Position numbers and translations under genes: made by a program. A stretch of DNA of 64,000 bases from positions 1,984,001 through 2,048,000 of the forward strand of contig NZ_CP014989.1 in the NCBI RefSeq assembly GCF_001685415.1. Reading direction: 5' to 3'. Of the stretch, positions 25,545 to 35,730 are shown in pieces. The stretch is from Serinicoccus hydrothermalis (GTDB lineage: Bacteria > Actinomycetota > Actinomycetes > Actinomycetales > Dermatophilaceae). How positions within the stretch are numbered: the first letter of the stretch is position 1; each line of letters opens with the position of its first letter. The notes beneath the pieces are model-generated. The model saw only the letters and a program-made list of their open reading frames with translations, was not told the DNA's origin and did no database searches.

Positions 25545-25550
25545 GATCCC

Positions 25551-25877
25551 ATGGACCGAACCGGCGAGGACCGCGCTGACGCGATGTTCCACGCGCTCGC
25601 CGACCGGACGCGCCGCGACATCCTGCGGCGGGTGCTGGCCGGCGAGCACTCCGTGTCGGCCCTGGCGGAGAGCTACGACATGAGCTTCGCCGCCGTCCAG
25701 AAGCATGTCGCCGTGCTGGAGCGCGCCGGCCTGCTCACCAAGCGCCGCAGCGGCCGGCAGCAGCTGGCCAGCGGCGACGTGGAGGCCGTGCGCTCGGTCT
25801 CCTCCATGCTCGACGAGCTCGAGCACATCTGGCGCGGTCGGATCGACCGCATCGACACCTTCCTCGAGGAGCACTGA
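25551..25877 (+). CDS. ArsR-family transcriptional regulator
   Basis: 108 residues: winged helix with FHALADRTRRDILRRVLAGEHSVSALAESYDMSFAAVQKHVAVLERAGLL (read as consecutive segments) and the wing KRRSGRQQ. The ELAxxxxMSxxAVxKHLxVLExAGL pattern places it with ArsR members that control SRPBCC/AHSA1 genes; it has no Cys metal site. One base separates its stop from the downstream SRPBCC gene. The operator dyad within its own promoter indicates autoregulation of both genes. Confidence 0.9.
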   Translation: MDRTGEDRADAMFHALADRTRRDILRRVLAGEHSVSALAESYDMSFAAVQKHVAVLERAGLLTKRRSGRQQLASGDVEAVRSVSSMLDELEHIWRGRIDRIDTFLEEH

Positions 25878-25878
25878 C

Positions 25879-26367
25879 ATGGCCGTCATCGACGTCACCA
25901 CCGACACCGACGCCCGCACCATCACGATCATCGCGGAGTTCGCCGCTCCCGTGGAGCGGGTGTGGGAGCTGTATGCCGACCCCCGCCAGCTGGAGCAGGT
26001 CTTCGGCCCGCCCGGCTACCCGGCCACCTTCGTCGAGCACGAGCTGCGGCCGGGCAGCACGTCGCGGTACTACATGACCGGCCCCGAGGGGAACCGCTTC
26101 GGCGGCCTGTGGGAGATCCGCGAGGTCGAGGGGCCGCGCGGCTTCTCCTTCGACGACCGCTTCGCCGATGCGCAGACCTGGGAGGCTGCGGACGGGTTGC
26201 CGGTCTCGCGAAGCACCTACGGCTTCGAGGCGACGGAGGCGGGCACGCGCGCGACCTACGTCTCGGTCTACGACTCCGCCGAGGGGTTGCAGCAGGTCCT
26301 CGACATGGGGGTCGAGGAGGGCGCCACGGAGTCGATCAACCAGATCGACGGCTTCCTCGCCGCCTGA
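25879..26367 (+). CDS. SRPBCC/AHSA1-family protein
   Basis: 162 residues of the START-like hydrophobic-ligand fold: TITIIAEFAAPVERVWELYADPRQLEQVFGPPGYPATF at the start and the helix AEGLQQVLDMGVEEGATESINQIDGFL at the end (segments). Paired with an ArsR regulator, the common two-gene unit in actinobacteria. Ligand or function not known. Confidence 0.88.
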   Translation: MAVIDVTTDTDARTITIIAEFAAPVERVWELYADPRQLEQVFGPPGYPATFVEHELRPGSTSRYYMTGPEGNRFGGLWEIREVEGPRGFSFDDRFADAQTWEAADGLPVSRSTYGFEATEAGTRATYVSVYDSAEGLQQVLDMGVEEGATESINQIDGFLAA

Positions 26368-26389
26368 TCGCGGCGCTCAGCGGGTGCCC

Positions 26390-27115
26390 TCAGATGCGCT
26401 CGTCCGCCTCCACCGACTGCGCGAAGGCGGCCATCGAGGGGTACTCGGCCAGGTAGGTCCACGACCCCTCGGGCTCGGGCGTCGCCCCCCAGCCCGGGTG
26501 GGCGTGCCGCCGGTTGATCCACACCGAGTCCAGGTCGTGGGCCGCTGCGGGCACGTGGTCGTGGAAGAGGCTCTGCGCAACGTGCAGGTGCTCCTCGGTG
26601 GGGATGTCCAGATCCTCGAGGACCTTGCCCAGGGCGTGGAAGTGCGGGTCGGCCGGTTTGTATGCGCCGACGTCCTCCGCCGTGACGACCGCGGTGGTCC
26701 TGGCCCGGAGCTGGCGGTTGCTCGCCGCGAAGCCGGCACGGTGCACGTTGGACAGGATGATGAGGTCGAAGTGCTCGGCCAGGCTGGCCATCGCCGTCCG
26801 CGAGTCCGCGAAGGCCGGCCAGTCGGGCACCGAGCCGCCGAGCCGCTGCGCCCAGTCGTCGCTGACCGGACGTCCCAACGCGCGCCCGGTGCACCGGAAG
26901 GCCTCGGCGAGCACCTCCGGGTAGGGGTCGCGCGGCCGCTCGCGCATCACCCGGGCCTCGTGCACGGCATACGTGCGCAGCAGGCTCTCGTCGTCCAGCT
27001 CGAGACGCTGCTCGGCGGCCCAGGGGGCCAGGACCGTGGCGAGCCCGACCTCCCAGTCGATGAGGGTGCCGTAGACGTCGAAGCTGAGGGACCGGTAGTC
27101 CTGAAGCCGCATCAT
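26390..27115 (-). CDS. HAD-family hydrolase, haloacid dehalogenase type II-like
   Basis: 241 residues: nucleophile motif SLSFDVYGTLIDW (Asp13), LIILSNVHR (motif II) and GAYKPADPHFHAL (Lys motif III), with HVAQSLFHDHVPA; these match (S)-2-haloacid dehalogenase-type HAD proteins. Whether it removes halide or phosphate is open. Its start overlaps the upstream symporter stop (27112-27115), so it is the second gene of a symporter-dehalogenase operon likely controlled by the RpiR regulator beside it. Confidence 0.83.
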   Translation of the reverse strand: MMRLQDYRSLSFDVYGTLIDWEVGLATVLAPWAAEQRLELDDESLLRTYAVHEARVMRERPRDPYPEVLAEAFRCTGRALGRPVSDDWAQRLGGSVPDWPAFADSRTAMASLAEHFDLIILSNVHRAGFAASNRQLRARTTAVVTAEDVGAYKPADPHFHALGKVLEDLDIPTEEHLHVAQSLFHDHVPAAAHDLDSVWINRRHAHPGWGATPEPEGSWTYLAEYPSMAAFAQSVEADERI

Positions 27116-28536
27116 GCGGGCTCCCCCTTCCGCACGGGTTCACCCACCGGCCGGTCCCGGCCTCCCGGCGTGAGCAGGCTGACCACGACCAGCGTGACGA
27201 GCGTGGCCGGCAGCGAGACCAGCACCGAGTGCACGTCGCCCGGGCGGTCCAGCTGCTCCCAGGTGATCGTCAGCACGACCGCCACGGTCATGGAGGCCAG
27301 GGCACCCCACCTCGTGGCGCGCGACCAGTAGAAGATCGCGAGCACCGGCGGCGCGATCGCCACGCCGTAGACGGTGTAGGAGTAGAGCTGCAGCTCGAGC
27401 ACGGTCGGGAAAAAGCGTCCGAGCACGTAGGCGACGAGGGCGAGGCCCAGCACCGCGAGGCGGTGGACCCGCAGCCGCGACCGGTCGTTCAGCTGCACCC
27501 CCATCATCCGCTGCACCGCGTCGTAGACGACGTTGCCGGCGCCGGAGAGCAGGAAGGAGGAGCCCGTCGTGATGATGAAGGCCAGCGCCCCGCCCAGGAG
27601 CAGGCCACCCACGACGACGGGCAGGAAGCCCTCGCCGGCGAGCGACAGGATCGCGGTGTCCGGCTCGATGTCCGGCAGGAGCAGCACCGCGGCCGACCCC
27701 AGCAGCGCGACCGGCACCGTGACGAGGAAGCTGGAGAGGAAGAAGCCCACGGTGGACTCGCGCGCCTCCTCCTCGGACCGGGCGGCGCCGAGCCGCTGGT
27801 ACATGTTCTGGTCGGCCAGGATGAGCAGGAACAGCGGCAGGAAGTAGCCCAGCAGGGCCAGCGGGGGCAGCCCGCCGGACAGGGTCGTGTGGGTCGCCGG
27901 CAGGCCCTCCCAGTAGGCGCTCCAGCCGCCGATGTCCCTCCCGAGGATCAGCGGGAGCGCGATGAACAGGCTGGCCACGATGACGAGGGCCGAGATGAAG
28001 TCGCTCCACGCCACCGACTTCAGGCCGCCGCCGACCGCGAGGAAGGTGATGATGAAGGCGACGAGGATGGCCCCGCCCTCGGGTGACATGGGGGTGATGA
28101 CGCTGATGATGTAGCCGCCACCGGTGAACTGGTAGGCCGTGATGCCGGTGTAGGCGAGCACCGTGATGAGCGCGGCCAGGATGCGGACGGTGATGCCGTA
28201 GCGGCTCTCCAGCAGCTCGGGCACGGTATGCGCGCTCGCGCGCCGCACCCGCTTGGCCACGAAGTAGAGCACGACGATGCCGACCGGGGTGCCCGCCATG
28301 AAGAAGATCGAGGCCAACGGGCCGTAGCTGTAGGCGAAGCTCGCCCCGCCGATGATGGTGCCCGAGCCGACCCAGGTGGCGAGCAGCGTCCCGATCATCA
28401 CCGGCTTGGGCAGGCTCCGCCCGGCGAAGAGGAAGTCGTCCCCCGTCGCGGTCTGCCGCCGGCGGCTGAACCAGGCGCCGATGCCCACGAGGAGGGCGAG
28501 GTAGAGCACCAGGATCGTCACGTGGACGGGCTGCAT
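27112..28536 (-). CDS. Sodium:solute symporter (SSS family)
   Basis: 474 residues with about 13 membrane helices. SSS family signs: FLFAGRSLPKPVMIGTLLATWVGSGTIIGGASFAYSYG (segments) near the N-terminus, GGLKSVAWSDFISALV and LADQNMYQRLGAARS. Imports an unknown organic solute with Na+. Starts with ATG 28536 and is coupled to the HAD gene downstream. The neighbouring amidohydrolase and RpiR regulator suggest a catabolic substrate, perhaps an amide or dipeptide. Confidence 0.88.
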   Translation of the reverse strand: MQPVHVTILVLYLALLVGIGAWFSRRRQTATGDDFLFAGRSLPKPVMIGTLLATWVGSGTIIGGASFAYSYGPLASIFFMAGTPVGIVVLYFVAKRVRRASAHTVPELLESRYGITVRILAALITVLAYTGITAYQFTGGGYIISVITPMSPEGGAILVAFIITFLAVGGGLKSVAWSDFISALVIVASLFIALPLILGRDIGGWSAYWEGLPATHTTLSGGLPPLALLGYFLPLFLLILADQNMYQRLGAARSEEEARESTVGFFLSSFLVTVPVALLGSAAVLLLPDIEPDTAILSLAGEGFLPVVVGGLLLGGALAFIITTGSSFLLSGAGNVVYDAVQRMMGVQLNDRSRLRVHRLAVLGLALVAYVLGRFFPTVLELQLYSYTVYGVAIAPPVLAIFYWSRATRWGALASMTVAVVLTITWEQLDRPGDVHSVLVSLPATLVTLVVVSLLTPGGRDRPVGEPVRKGEPA

Positions 28537-28629
28537 CAGGGAGGCCTCCGGGCAGGGGTGTGGGGGCGTTTGGTGCGGTCGGTGCGGGCGGGGGCGTGAG
28601 CGTCAATCCAAGCGTGAGTCAGCCCACAT

Positions 28630-28645
28630 TGCAACACTCATTGCA
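28630..28645. promoter_or_regulatory. Putative RpiR operator
   Basis: TGCAACACTCATTGCA: perfect TGCAA / TTGCA arms with a 6-bp centre, 94 bp upstream of the symporter start and overlapping the last codons of the RpiR gene. A half-matching TGCAACATCTCGTGCG occurs at 29531 (in the gap before the divergent amidohydrolase gene), as expected if the same protein controls both sides. Confidence 0.55.
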
Positions 28646-29519
28646 CATCAGGTGGTAGCGCTTCCAGCTCGTCGGGGAAGACCCGGAAGGTGCGCCAGGT
28701 CTCCTCCGCCGCGTCGGCGGCGCGTGCGGCGGCAGGACGGTCCGCCTCGATGAGCGCCGCCACGAGCGCCTGCGCGATGACGACGGAGGGCACCAGCGAG
28801 GGGAACATGCTGGCACCCTCGCTCGGGACGAGGACGAACTCGTCCGCGAGCGCGGCGATCCCCAGCCGTGCGGAGTCGCCGATGACGACCAGCCGGATCC
28901 CCCGACCGGCCGCCATGCGCGCCACCTGCACCAGGTCCCGGGGGGTGCGCCACAGGTGGAGGACGACGAGCGCGTCCCCCGGCCGCAGGAGCGAGAAGGC
29001 GTTGAGCAGCACGGTCCCGCCACCCCGCTCCAGGCGGACGTCGTGACCGATGAGCTGCGCGCCGTGGGCCAGCACCAGCCCCGGAGCGGCGAAGCTGCCC
29101 GAGCCGACCACGAGGGTGACCCGGGCGTCCGTGAGGATCCGGGCCACGCGGGAGAGCTGGTCCTCGTCCAGCAGGCCGGCCAGGTCCTGGAGGTTGTGCA
29201 GGTCCTGCCGGACGGCCGCGACGCCGACCCCCTCGGCCCCGTCGTGCTCGGCCAGCACCTCGGTGGCGGACAGCCGTGAGAGGTAGCGCGAGCGGACCTC
29301 GGCCCGCAGCTGGGGCCATCCCGGGTAGCCGAGCTGCTGCGCCGCCCGGACCACGGTGGCGGCATTCACCCCGGCCAGCTCGCCCGCCTGCGCGGCGGAG
29401 GCGTAGGACAGTCGCCGGGCGTGCTGCTCGAGGGACCGCAGCACCTCCAGCACGCCGCGGCCCGGCTGGTGCCCGTCCAGCCGGGAGGCCACCCACGTGG
29501 GCAGCGGTGCGTCGCTCAT
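28638..29519 (-). CDS. MurR/RpiR-family transcriptional regulator
   Basis: 293 residues from ATG 29519 (MSDAPL; ATG 29537 is an alternative). N-terminal HTH_6 domain (SYASAAQAGELAGVNAATVVRAAQQLGYPGWPQLRAEV, in segments) and C-terminal SIS domain (VTLVVGSGSFAAPGLVLAHG, DALVVLHLWRTPRDLVQVARMA, LVVIGDSARLGIAALADEFVLV). SIS domains sense phosphosugars or related ligands. Located between the symporter-dehalogenase operon and a divergent amidohydrolase gene, so probably their local regulator. Confidence 0.88.
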   Translation of the reverse strand: MSDAPLPTWVASRLDGHQPGRGVLEVLRSLEQHARRLSYASAAQAGELAGVNAATVVRAAQQLGYPGWPQLRAEVRSRYLSRLSATEVLAEHDGAEGVGVAAVRQDLHNLQDLAGLLDEDQLSRVARILTDARVTLVVGSGSFAAPGLVLAHGAQLIGHDVRLERGGGTVLLNAFSLLRPGDALVVLHLWRTPRDLVQVARMAAGRGIRLVVIGDSARLGIAALADEFVLVPSEGASMFPSLVPSVVIAQALVAALIEADRPAAARAADAAEETWRTFRVFPDELEALPPDVQ

Positions 29520-29596
29520 CGGACCAGTCTGCAACATCTCGTGCGGCCGTGTGGGAAGGTGGGGCGACGGATCGCCGGGGCGAGGAGAGGGTGACG

Positions 29597-30823
29597 GTGG
29601 ACGACACGATCACGGTGCTGCGCGGTGGGACGGTCTGCGACGTCGAGACCGCCGAGGCGCGTCGGGCCGACATCGCCCTCGAGGACGGGTCGATCCGCGA
29701 GATCGGCCGGCAGCTGCGTGCCCCCGAGGGCGCCACCGAGATCGACGCCTCGGGGACCTTCGTCATCCCCGGGCTCATCGACGCCCACGTCCACGTGACC
29801 GCCGGCACCGCCGACCTCGCCGCGCAGGCGGAGTACTCGCCCTACTACGTCGCTGCCCAGACGCAGGGGATCCTGCACGGCATGCTGTCCCGCGGGTTCA
29901 CCTCCGTGCGGGACGTCGGCGGCGCGGACCACGGCATCGCGGCAGCGGTGGGCGAGGGCCTGTGGGCCGGGCCCCGGGTGTTCTTCGGGGGCAAGGCCCT
30001 GTCCCCCAGCAGCGGCCACGCAGACCTCCGCAGCGCGGGGCGCCAGGTGCTGGACAACCACGTCTGCTGCCCCAACATCGGCACGGTCGCCGACGGCGTG
30101 GACGCGGTGCGGCGTGCCTGCCGCGAGCAGCTGCGCACCGGCGCGGACCACCTCAAGCTCATGCTCTCCGGCGGGGTCGCCTCCCCGACCGACCGGGTCG
30201 ACTCGCTGCAGTTCTCGGCCGACGAGATCGAGGCGGCCGTGGAGGAGGCGGCCAACGCCAACCGCTACGTCACCGGCCACGCCTACACGGCCCGGGCGGT
30301 CAACCGCGGGCTGGAGCTCGGCCTGCGCAGCATCGAGCACGGCAACCTCATCGACGCCTCCAGCGTCGAGCTCTTCCTCGAGCACGACGCCTTCCTGGTG
30401 CCGACCCTGGTCACCTACGAGTACCTCCACTCCGAGGGCGCCGAGGCGGGCCTGCCGCCGGCCAGCCAGGCCAAGGTGGGCGACGTGCTGGAGGCGGGCC
30501 TCCATGCCCTGGACCTCGCGAGCCGCGGCGGGGTGAAGATCGCGCTGGGCACCGACCTCCTCGGCGCGATGCACCGGCACCAGAGCCAGGAGTTCCGGAT
30601 CCGCGCCCAGGTCCAGTCGGCACCCGACATCCTGCGGTCGGCGACGCTGGTCGGGGCCGAGCTCGTGGAGCAGACCGGGACGCTCGGCATACTCGCCGAG
30701 GGTGCGGCGGCCGACCTCGTGCTCCTGCGGGCGGACCCCCTGGAGGACGCGCACGTGCTCGCGACCCCCGAGCAGCACGTCCGGATGGTCGTGCAGCGCG
30801 GCCGGGTCGTGCACGAGGGGTGA
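29597..30823 (+). CDS. Metal-dependent amidohydrolase (imidazolonepropionase/Xaa-Pro dipeptidase-like)
   Basis: 408 residues from GTG 29597; a GTG two codons earlier (29591) is too close to the GAGGAGAGG site. PGLIDAHVHV (His64-x-His66), a Lys in HLKLMLSGGV that could be carboxylated, GHAYTARAV, IEHGN and LGTDL complete the binuclear amidohydrolase site. The C-terminal ADLVLLRADPLED is typical of the imidazolonepropionase-like / prolidase-like branch. Divergent from rpiR and likely part of the same regulon with the symporter; substrate unknown. Confidence 0.85.
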   Translation: MDDTITVLRGGTVCDVETAEARRADIALEDGSIREIGRQLRAPEGATEIDASGTFVIPGLIDAHVHVTAGTADLAAQAEYSPYYVAAQTQGILHGMLSRGFTSVRDVGGADHGIAAAVGEGLWAGPRVFFGGKALSPSSGHADLRSAGRQVLDNHVCCPNIGTVADGVDAVRRACREQLRTGADHLKLMLSGGVASPTDRVDSLQFSADEIEAAVEEAANANRYVTGHAYTARAVNRGLELGLRSIEHGNLIDASSVELFLEHDAFLVPTLVTYEYLHSEGAEAGLPPASQAKVGDVLEAGLHALDLASRGGVKIALGTDLLGAMHRHQSQEFRIRAQVQSAPDILRSATLVGAELVEQTGTLGILAEGAAADLVLLRADPLEDAHVLATPEQHVRMVVQRGRVVHEG

Positions 30824-30872
30824 CCCCGGCCGACCGGTGGACGGGCACCCCCGAGACGCGAGAGGCTGGGGC

Positions 30873-31172
30873 ATGGGCGACGTCCAGGTGACCAGGAACG
30901 ACGAGCAGACGCGCTACGAGGCGCGCGTCGACGGCGAGCTGGCCGGGTTCGCCGAGTACCAGCTGACCGACATCCTCGTCGTCTTCACGCATACCGAGGT
31001 CGAGGGGGCGCACGAGGGCCAGGGGGTCGGGAGCGCCCTGGCGAGGTATGCCCTCGACGACGTCCGCGAGCAGGGCACGCGACGGGTGCTCGCGATCTGC
31101 CCCTTCATCAAGGGCTGGATCGACCGGCACCCCGACTACGCGCCCCTGCTCTACGCGGGCACGCAGGGCTGA
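30873..31172 (+). CDS. GNAT-like acetyltransferase (YjdJ/NATD1 type)
   Basis: 99 residues: short GNAT domain YEARVDGELAGFAEYQL, HTEVEGAHEGQGVGSALARYALDDVREQG (acetyl-CoA loop with GQGVGSAL) and AICPFIKGWIDRHPDYAPLL, characteristic of the small NATD1/YjdJ proteins. Acceptor unknown. ATG 30873 is preferred because family members begin just upstream of this region. Confidence 0.88.
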   Translation: MGDVQVTRNDEQTRYEARVDGELAGFAEYQLTDILVVFTHTEVEGAHEGQGVGSALARYALDDVREQGTRRVLAICPFIKGWIDRHPDYAPLLYAGTQG

Positions 31173-31222
31173 GCCGCTGCTAACCTCCCGCAGGGGACCA
31201 CCACAGCACCACAGGAGGGGCG

Positions 31223-31537
31223 ATGGCCGGGGACGACGACGTCGTCATGGTGCACAACACCTACAAGGACGCGCTCGAGAGCGCGCGCTCCTCCAGCGTC
31301 GGACCGGCCGCCCGGCTCGAGGACGCGCTGTCCGCCGCCCGGCGGGCGATGGACGCCGGCGCGTGGCAGGGCCCGATGGGCGAGGACTTCTCCGGCGAGC
31401 TCGACACCTACCGCCGCAGGCTCAACGAGGCCGGTCCCGATGCCCTCGACGCCTTCGACGACGCCATCGCGAGGCAGCCCGAGCGGGTGCCCTCGACGGC
31501 GTGGCAGGTGCGCTGGCAGCGCATGAGCTGGCGGTAG
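31223..31537 (+). CDS. WXG100-like helical partner of the polymorphic toxin
   Basis: 104 residues, predicted mostly helical, with W-x-G in the middle (AWQGPMGEDFSGELDTYRRRL) and no signal peptide, resembling ESAT-6/WXG100 substrates. AGGAGG lies upstream of the ATG. It is 7 bp before the large toxin gene and in the same direction, as expected for a secretion or chaperone partner of a type VII-exported toxin. No type VII machinery is in this window. Confidence 0.7.
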   Translation: MAGDDDVVMVHNTYKDALESARSSSVGPAARLEDALSAARRAMDAGAWQGPMGEDFSGELDTYRRRLNEAGPDALDAFDDAIARQPERVPSTAWQVRWQRMSWR

Positions 31538-31544
31538 GCCCGGC

Positions 31545-33512
31545 ATGGCTCTCGTCAGCATCGACATCGGGGCGATGGAGGACCTCGTCTCCGACATCAC
31601 CTCCGCCCGGGACGACCTGCCCTCCGACGTCAGCACGGTCAGGGGTCGGCTGGAGCACGTCATGCTCGGCACGGACCCGGTGTCGCAGGTCGACTTCGGC
31701 TCCGCGGTCTGGACCTGGATGGACGACCGCATCCGCGACCTCAACCGCCGGCTGAGCCTCGCGCGCCTCATCGCTGGGAGCACGCCGGGGGTGCCCGGCG
31801 TCGGGGTCGTCGAGATCGACGAGAGCTACGTCAGCGACCTGTCGCAGGCGGAGGTCGACGCCCTGGCCGACGAGGTCGAGGTCCTCATGACGCGCGAGGA
31901 GTTCGCCGATCCGGAGGACATCGACCCCCGGCTGCTGGAGATCCTCGCCGACCACGCGCACGACCCCTACTTCGCCGCGGCCGTGGCCAACCGGGTGTCG
32001 CCCTCGACGCTGGACCAGTACCTCCTCGACATCAACTCCTACCGCGAGTACCGCGCGCTCACGGAGGAGGACAAGACCGACTTCGACGCCCGCTACGACA
32101 CCCTGCTCAACGGGCTGGGGATGACCTTCGGTCTCGCGTCCCAGGGTGAGGGCGAGCTCGAGGTCCCGGGGATGGCGGAGGCGTGGGCCGATCACATCGA
32201 GGAGGTCCCGCCGATGCTGGGCACCGCCCAGCGGCTCAGCCTCGTCATCTCACGCGGCACCTTCAGCACCGAGCTGCTGACGACCGTCCACGACCGGATG
32301 GTCGACCTCGAGGGGGACGACGGCGCGGGGTACTGGGCGACCCCCTCGTTCATCTTCGACCCGGACCCGAGCAAGAGCCCCGCCACCAACCTGCTCATGG
32401 ACCCGTTCGGCGCGCTCTACCAGGGCATGGGCAACAACCCGGAGGCTCTGCACCAGGTCTTCGCCGAGGGCGAGACCATCACCGTCGAGACCGACGACGG
32501 CCCGGTCGAGGTCAACGCGCGCCTGTGGGAGACGCTGCGCTACCGCGGGATGGACGAGTATGCGATCAGCCAGTTCATGACCGGGCTCCAGTCCGGTCTG
32601 ACCGCGCCGCCCGTCGAGGGCGGGGAGGCGTGGCAGCCCGGGCTGGTCGAGGACCTCGACGGCACCATCGGCGCGATCGAGCGCGAGATGCGCATCGCGG
32701 AGGAGAACAAGCCGCCGTGGTGGTCCGCGGCGGGGCACATCGTCCTCGACGTGCTGGGGATGGTCCCCCTCTTCGGTGAGCCGGCCGACGCGCTCAACGG
32801 CCTGTGGTACACCGCGGAGGGCAACTACGTCGACGCCGGGCTGTCCTTCGCCGGTGTCGTCCCGGTCGTGGGCTGGTTCGCCGTCGGGGGCAAGTGGGTC
32901 AAGCGTGCGCTGACCCTCGAGGAGCTCGCGACCGCCGAGAGGCTCGTCGACAGCGGGCTCGACGCCTCCCGGCTGCTGCCCGGCGGGCGCCTGGCCGACT
33001 CCGCGGACGATCTGGCGGACGCGGCGAACTTCACCACCGACGCCTTCCTCACCCCGGCCGAGCTGCGCCGTTTCAACGATCGTCCCTGGCTGCAGAACAT
33101 GGTGGCCGGCAACCGCTTCGACACCTACATGGCGCCGAACTACACCCACAACCAGATCTACCTCGACGCGCCCGGCGGCTCGGGCTACGTGCGGCTGGAC
33201 AGCTATGTCCCCGGTGAGGAGATCATCTCGCGCAAGCTCACCCAGCTCGGGGACGTGCAGCCGACCACGGCGTTCAGCTACATCGACGAGCTGGTCAACA
33301 AGTACCCCGTCAACGCGAATATCGCCGACGTCCCCAGCACCCATGCCTCGGGGCTCGCCGGCCAGACCCTGGACGGCCAGCTCGTGCTGCAGGTCCCGCC
33401 GCAGGCGGGTGGCACGATCCCGGAGGAGGTCGCGCAGCACGCCTTCGAGAACAACGTCCATATCATCGACATCAACGGGTTCGACTACACCGCGCACCTC
33501 TACAACCCCTGA
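31545..33512 (+). CDS. Polymorphic toxin with pre-toxin segment and C-terminal REase-like toxin domain
   Basis: 655 residues without classical signal peptide. N-terminal about 90 residues are helical and LXG/WXG-like (MALVSIDIGAMEDLVSDI). A long helical middle follows. At about 391-455 lies a hydrophobic Gly-rich pre-toxin segment (VLDVLGMVPLFGEPADALNG, YVDAGLSFAGVVPVVGW), a hallmark of polymorphic toxins. From about 510: FNDRPWLQNMVAGNRFD, GSGYVRLDSYVPGEEIISRKLTQLGDVQ, and LAGQTLDGQLVLQVPPQA resemble the restriction-endonuclease-like toxin ends of actinobacterial polymorphic toxins (D-x-Y-x-x-G-E-I-x-S-R-K core). Thus probably a DNase. Followed by two putative immunity genes. Confidence 0.8.
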   Translation: MALVSIDIGAMEDLVSDITSARDDLPSDVSTVRGRLEHVMLGTDPVSQVDFGSAVWTWMDDRIRDLNRRLSLARLIAGSTPGVPGVGVVEIDESYVSDLSQAEVDALADEVEVLMTREEFADPEDIDPRLLEILADHAHDPYFAAAVANRVSPSTLDQYLLDINSYREYRALTEEDKTDFDARYDTLLNGLGMTFGLASQGEGELEVPGMAEAWADHIEEVPPMLGTAQRLSLVISRGTFSTELLTTVHDRMVDLEGDDGAGYWATPSFIFDPDPSKSPATNLLMDPFGALYQGMGNNPEALHQVFAEGETITVETDDGPVEVNARLWETLRYRGMDEYAISQFMTGLQSGLTAPPVEGGEAWQPGLVEDLDGTIGAIEREMRIAEENKPPWWSAAGHIVLDVLGMVPLFGEPADALNGLWYTAEGNYVDAGLSFAGVVPVVGWFAVGGKWVKRALTLEELATAERLVDSGLDASRLLPGGRLADSADDLADAANFTTDAFLTPAELRRFNDRPWLQNMVAGNRFDTYMAPNYTHNQIYLDAPGGSGYVRLDSYVPGEEIISRKLTQLGDVQPTTAFSYIDELVNKYPVNANIADVPSTHASGLAGQTLDGQLVLQVPPQAGGTIPEEVAQHAFENNVHIIDINGFDYTAHLYNP

Positions 33513-33525
33513 ACGAGAGAGAGCG

Positions 33526-34044
33526 ATGACCTACCGCTACGGACGTGACTGGCACCCGGTCCTGCGCAAGCCGATCCAGGAGATCACCGAGAAGAAGGCA
33601 CGGCAGCGGTGGGCCTCCGGCCCGCAGTTCTCGGTGAGCCAGGTGGACGACGAGGGGAGCGTGCCGGCATACACCCTGGTCGTGATGCCCGAGGGCAGTT
33701 TCGTCCGGAGCGAGCGCTACGACGAGCACGGTTCGGTGGTGTCCGCCTACCACTTCGACCTCATCGAGGGCTCCGAGGACCAGCTCTTCCTGCACCAGGT
33801 CACCGAGTACGTCTACCCCGACAGGCAGACCGGCTATCTGGCGATGAACGCCGCGAAGGCCCACACCACCTTCAACTTCCGCCCCAACGGCTGGGCCCGC
33901 GCGCGCTTCGTCGTGGACGGACAGCCCGAGGCCCGCGTCGAGGAGTACACCGGGGTGGACGTCTCGGCTCACTGGGTCGAGCGTCCCGCGTTCGGTGACT
34001 GGGACCGGTTGGGCGCGGACCGCGCGCCGGAGCCGCCCGGCTGA
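33526..34044 (+). CDS. Putative immunity protein 1 (paralogue of the next gene)
   Basis: 172 residues, cytoplasmic, starting 13 bp after the toxin stop. Begins MTYRYGRDWHPVLRKPIQE and ends with EEYTGVDVSAHWVERPAFGDWDR; beta-rich, acidic, no known family recognised. The position after the toxin and a tandem paralogue are the basis for calling immunity. The first 25 residues are identical to those of the next protein, whereas the middle has diverged. Confidence 0.7.
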   Translation: MTYRYGRDWHPVLRKPIQEITEKKARQRWASGPQFSVSQVDDEGSVPAYTLVVMPEGSFVRSERYDEHGSVVSAYHFDLIEGSEDQLFLHQVTEYVYPDRQTGYLAMNAAKAHTTFNFRPNGWARARFVVDGQPEARVEEYTGVDVSAHWVERPAFGDWDRLGADRAPEPPG

Positions 34045-34054
34045 GAGGCACCTC

Positions 34055-35622
<1,568 letters not shown>

Positions 35623-35657
35623 CCATCCGGGCGCCGGGTTCGTCCAGCCGGCCCCTC

Positions 35658-35717
35658 GCCGGAATTCGACCTCTGGAAACGTCGCCATGGCGAGCAAACC
35701 AACAGTCGAATTCCGGC
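35658..35717. repeat. 60-bp palindrome-ended dispersed repeat, copy B
   Basis: Ends GCCGGAATTCGAC (35658-35670) and GTCGAATTCCGGC (35705-35717) are perfect inverted repeats; the interior has CCTCTGG, CGTCGCC, ATGGCGAGCAAAC. Same length and layout as the copy at 8494-8553, 27 kb away, and followed by copy C. Confidence 0.85.
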
Positions 35718-35730
35718 GGGGCGGGCTGGT

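Noticed and set aside
29531-29550. Fragment resembling the 22-bp array unit (TCGTGCGGCCG) near the RpiR gene start, and a weaker one at about 48100
   Set aside because: Only 11 or fewer bases match and there is no tandem copy; likely chance in GC-rich DNA.
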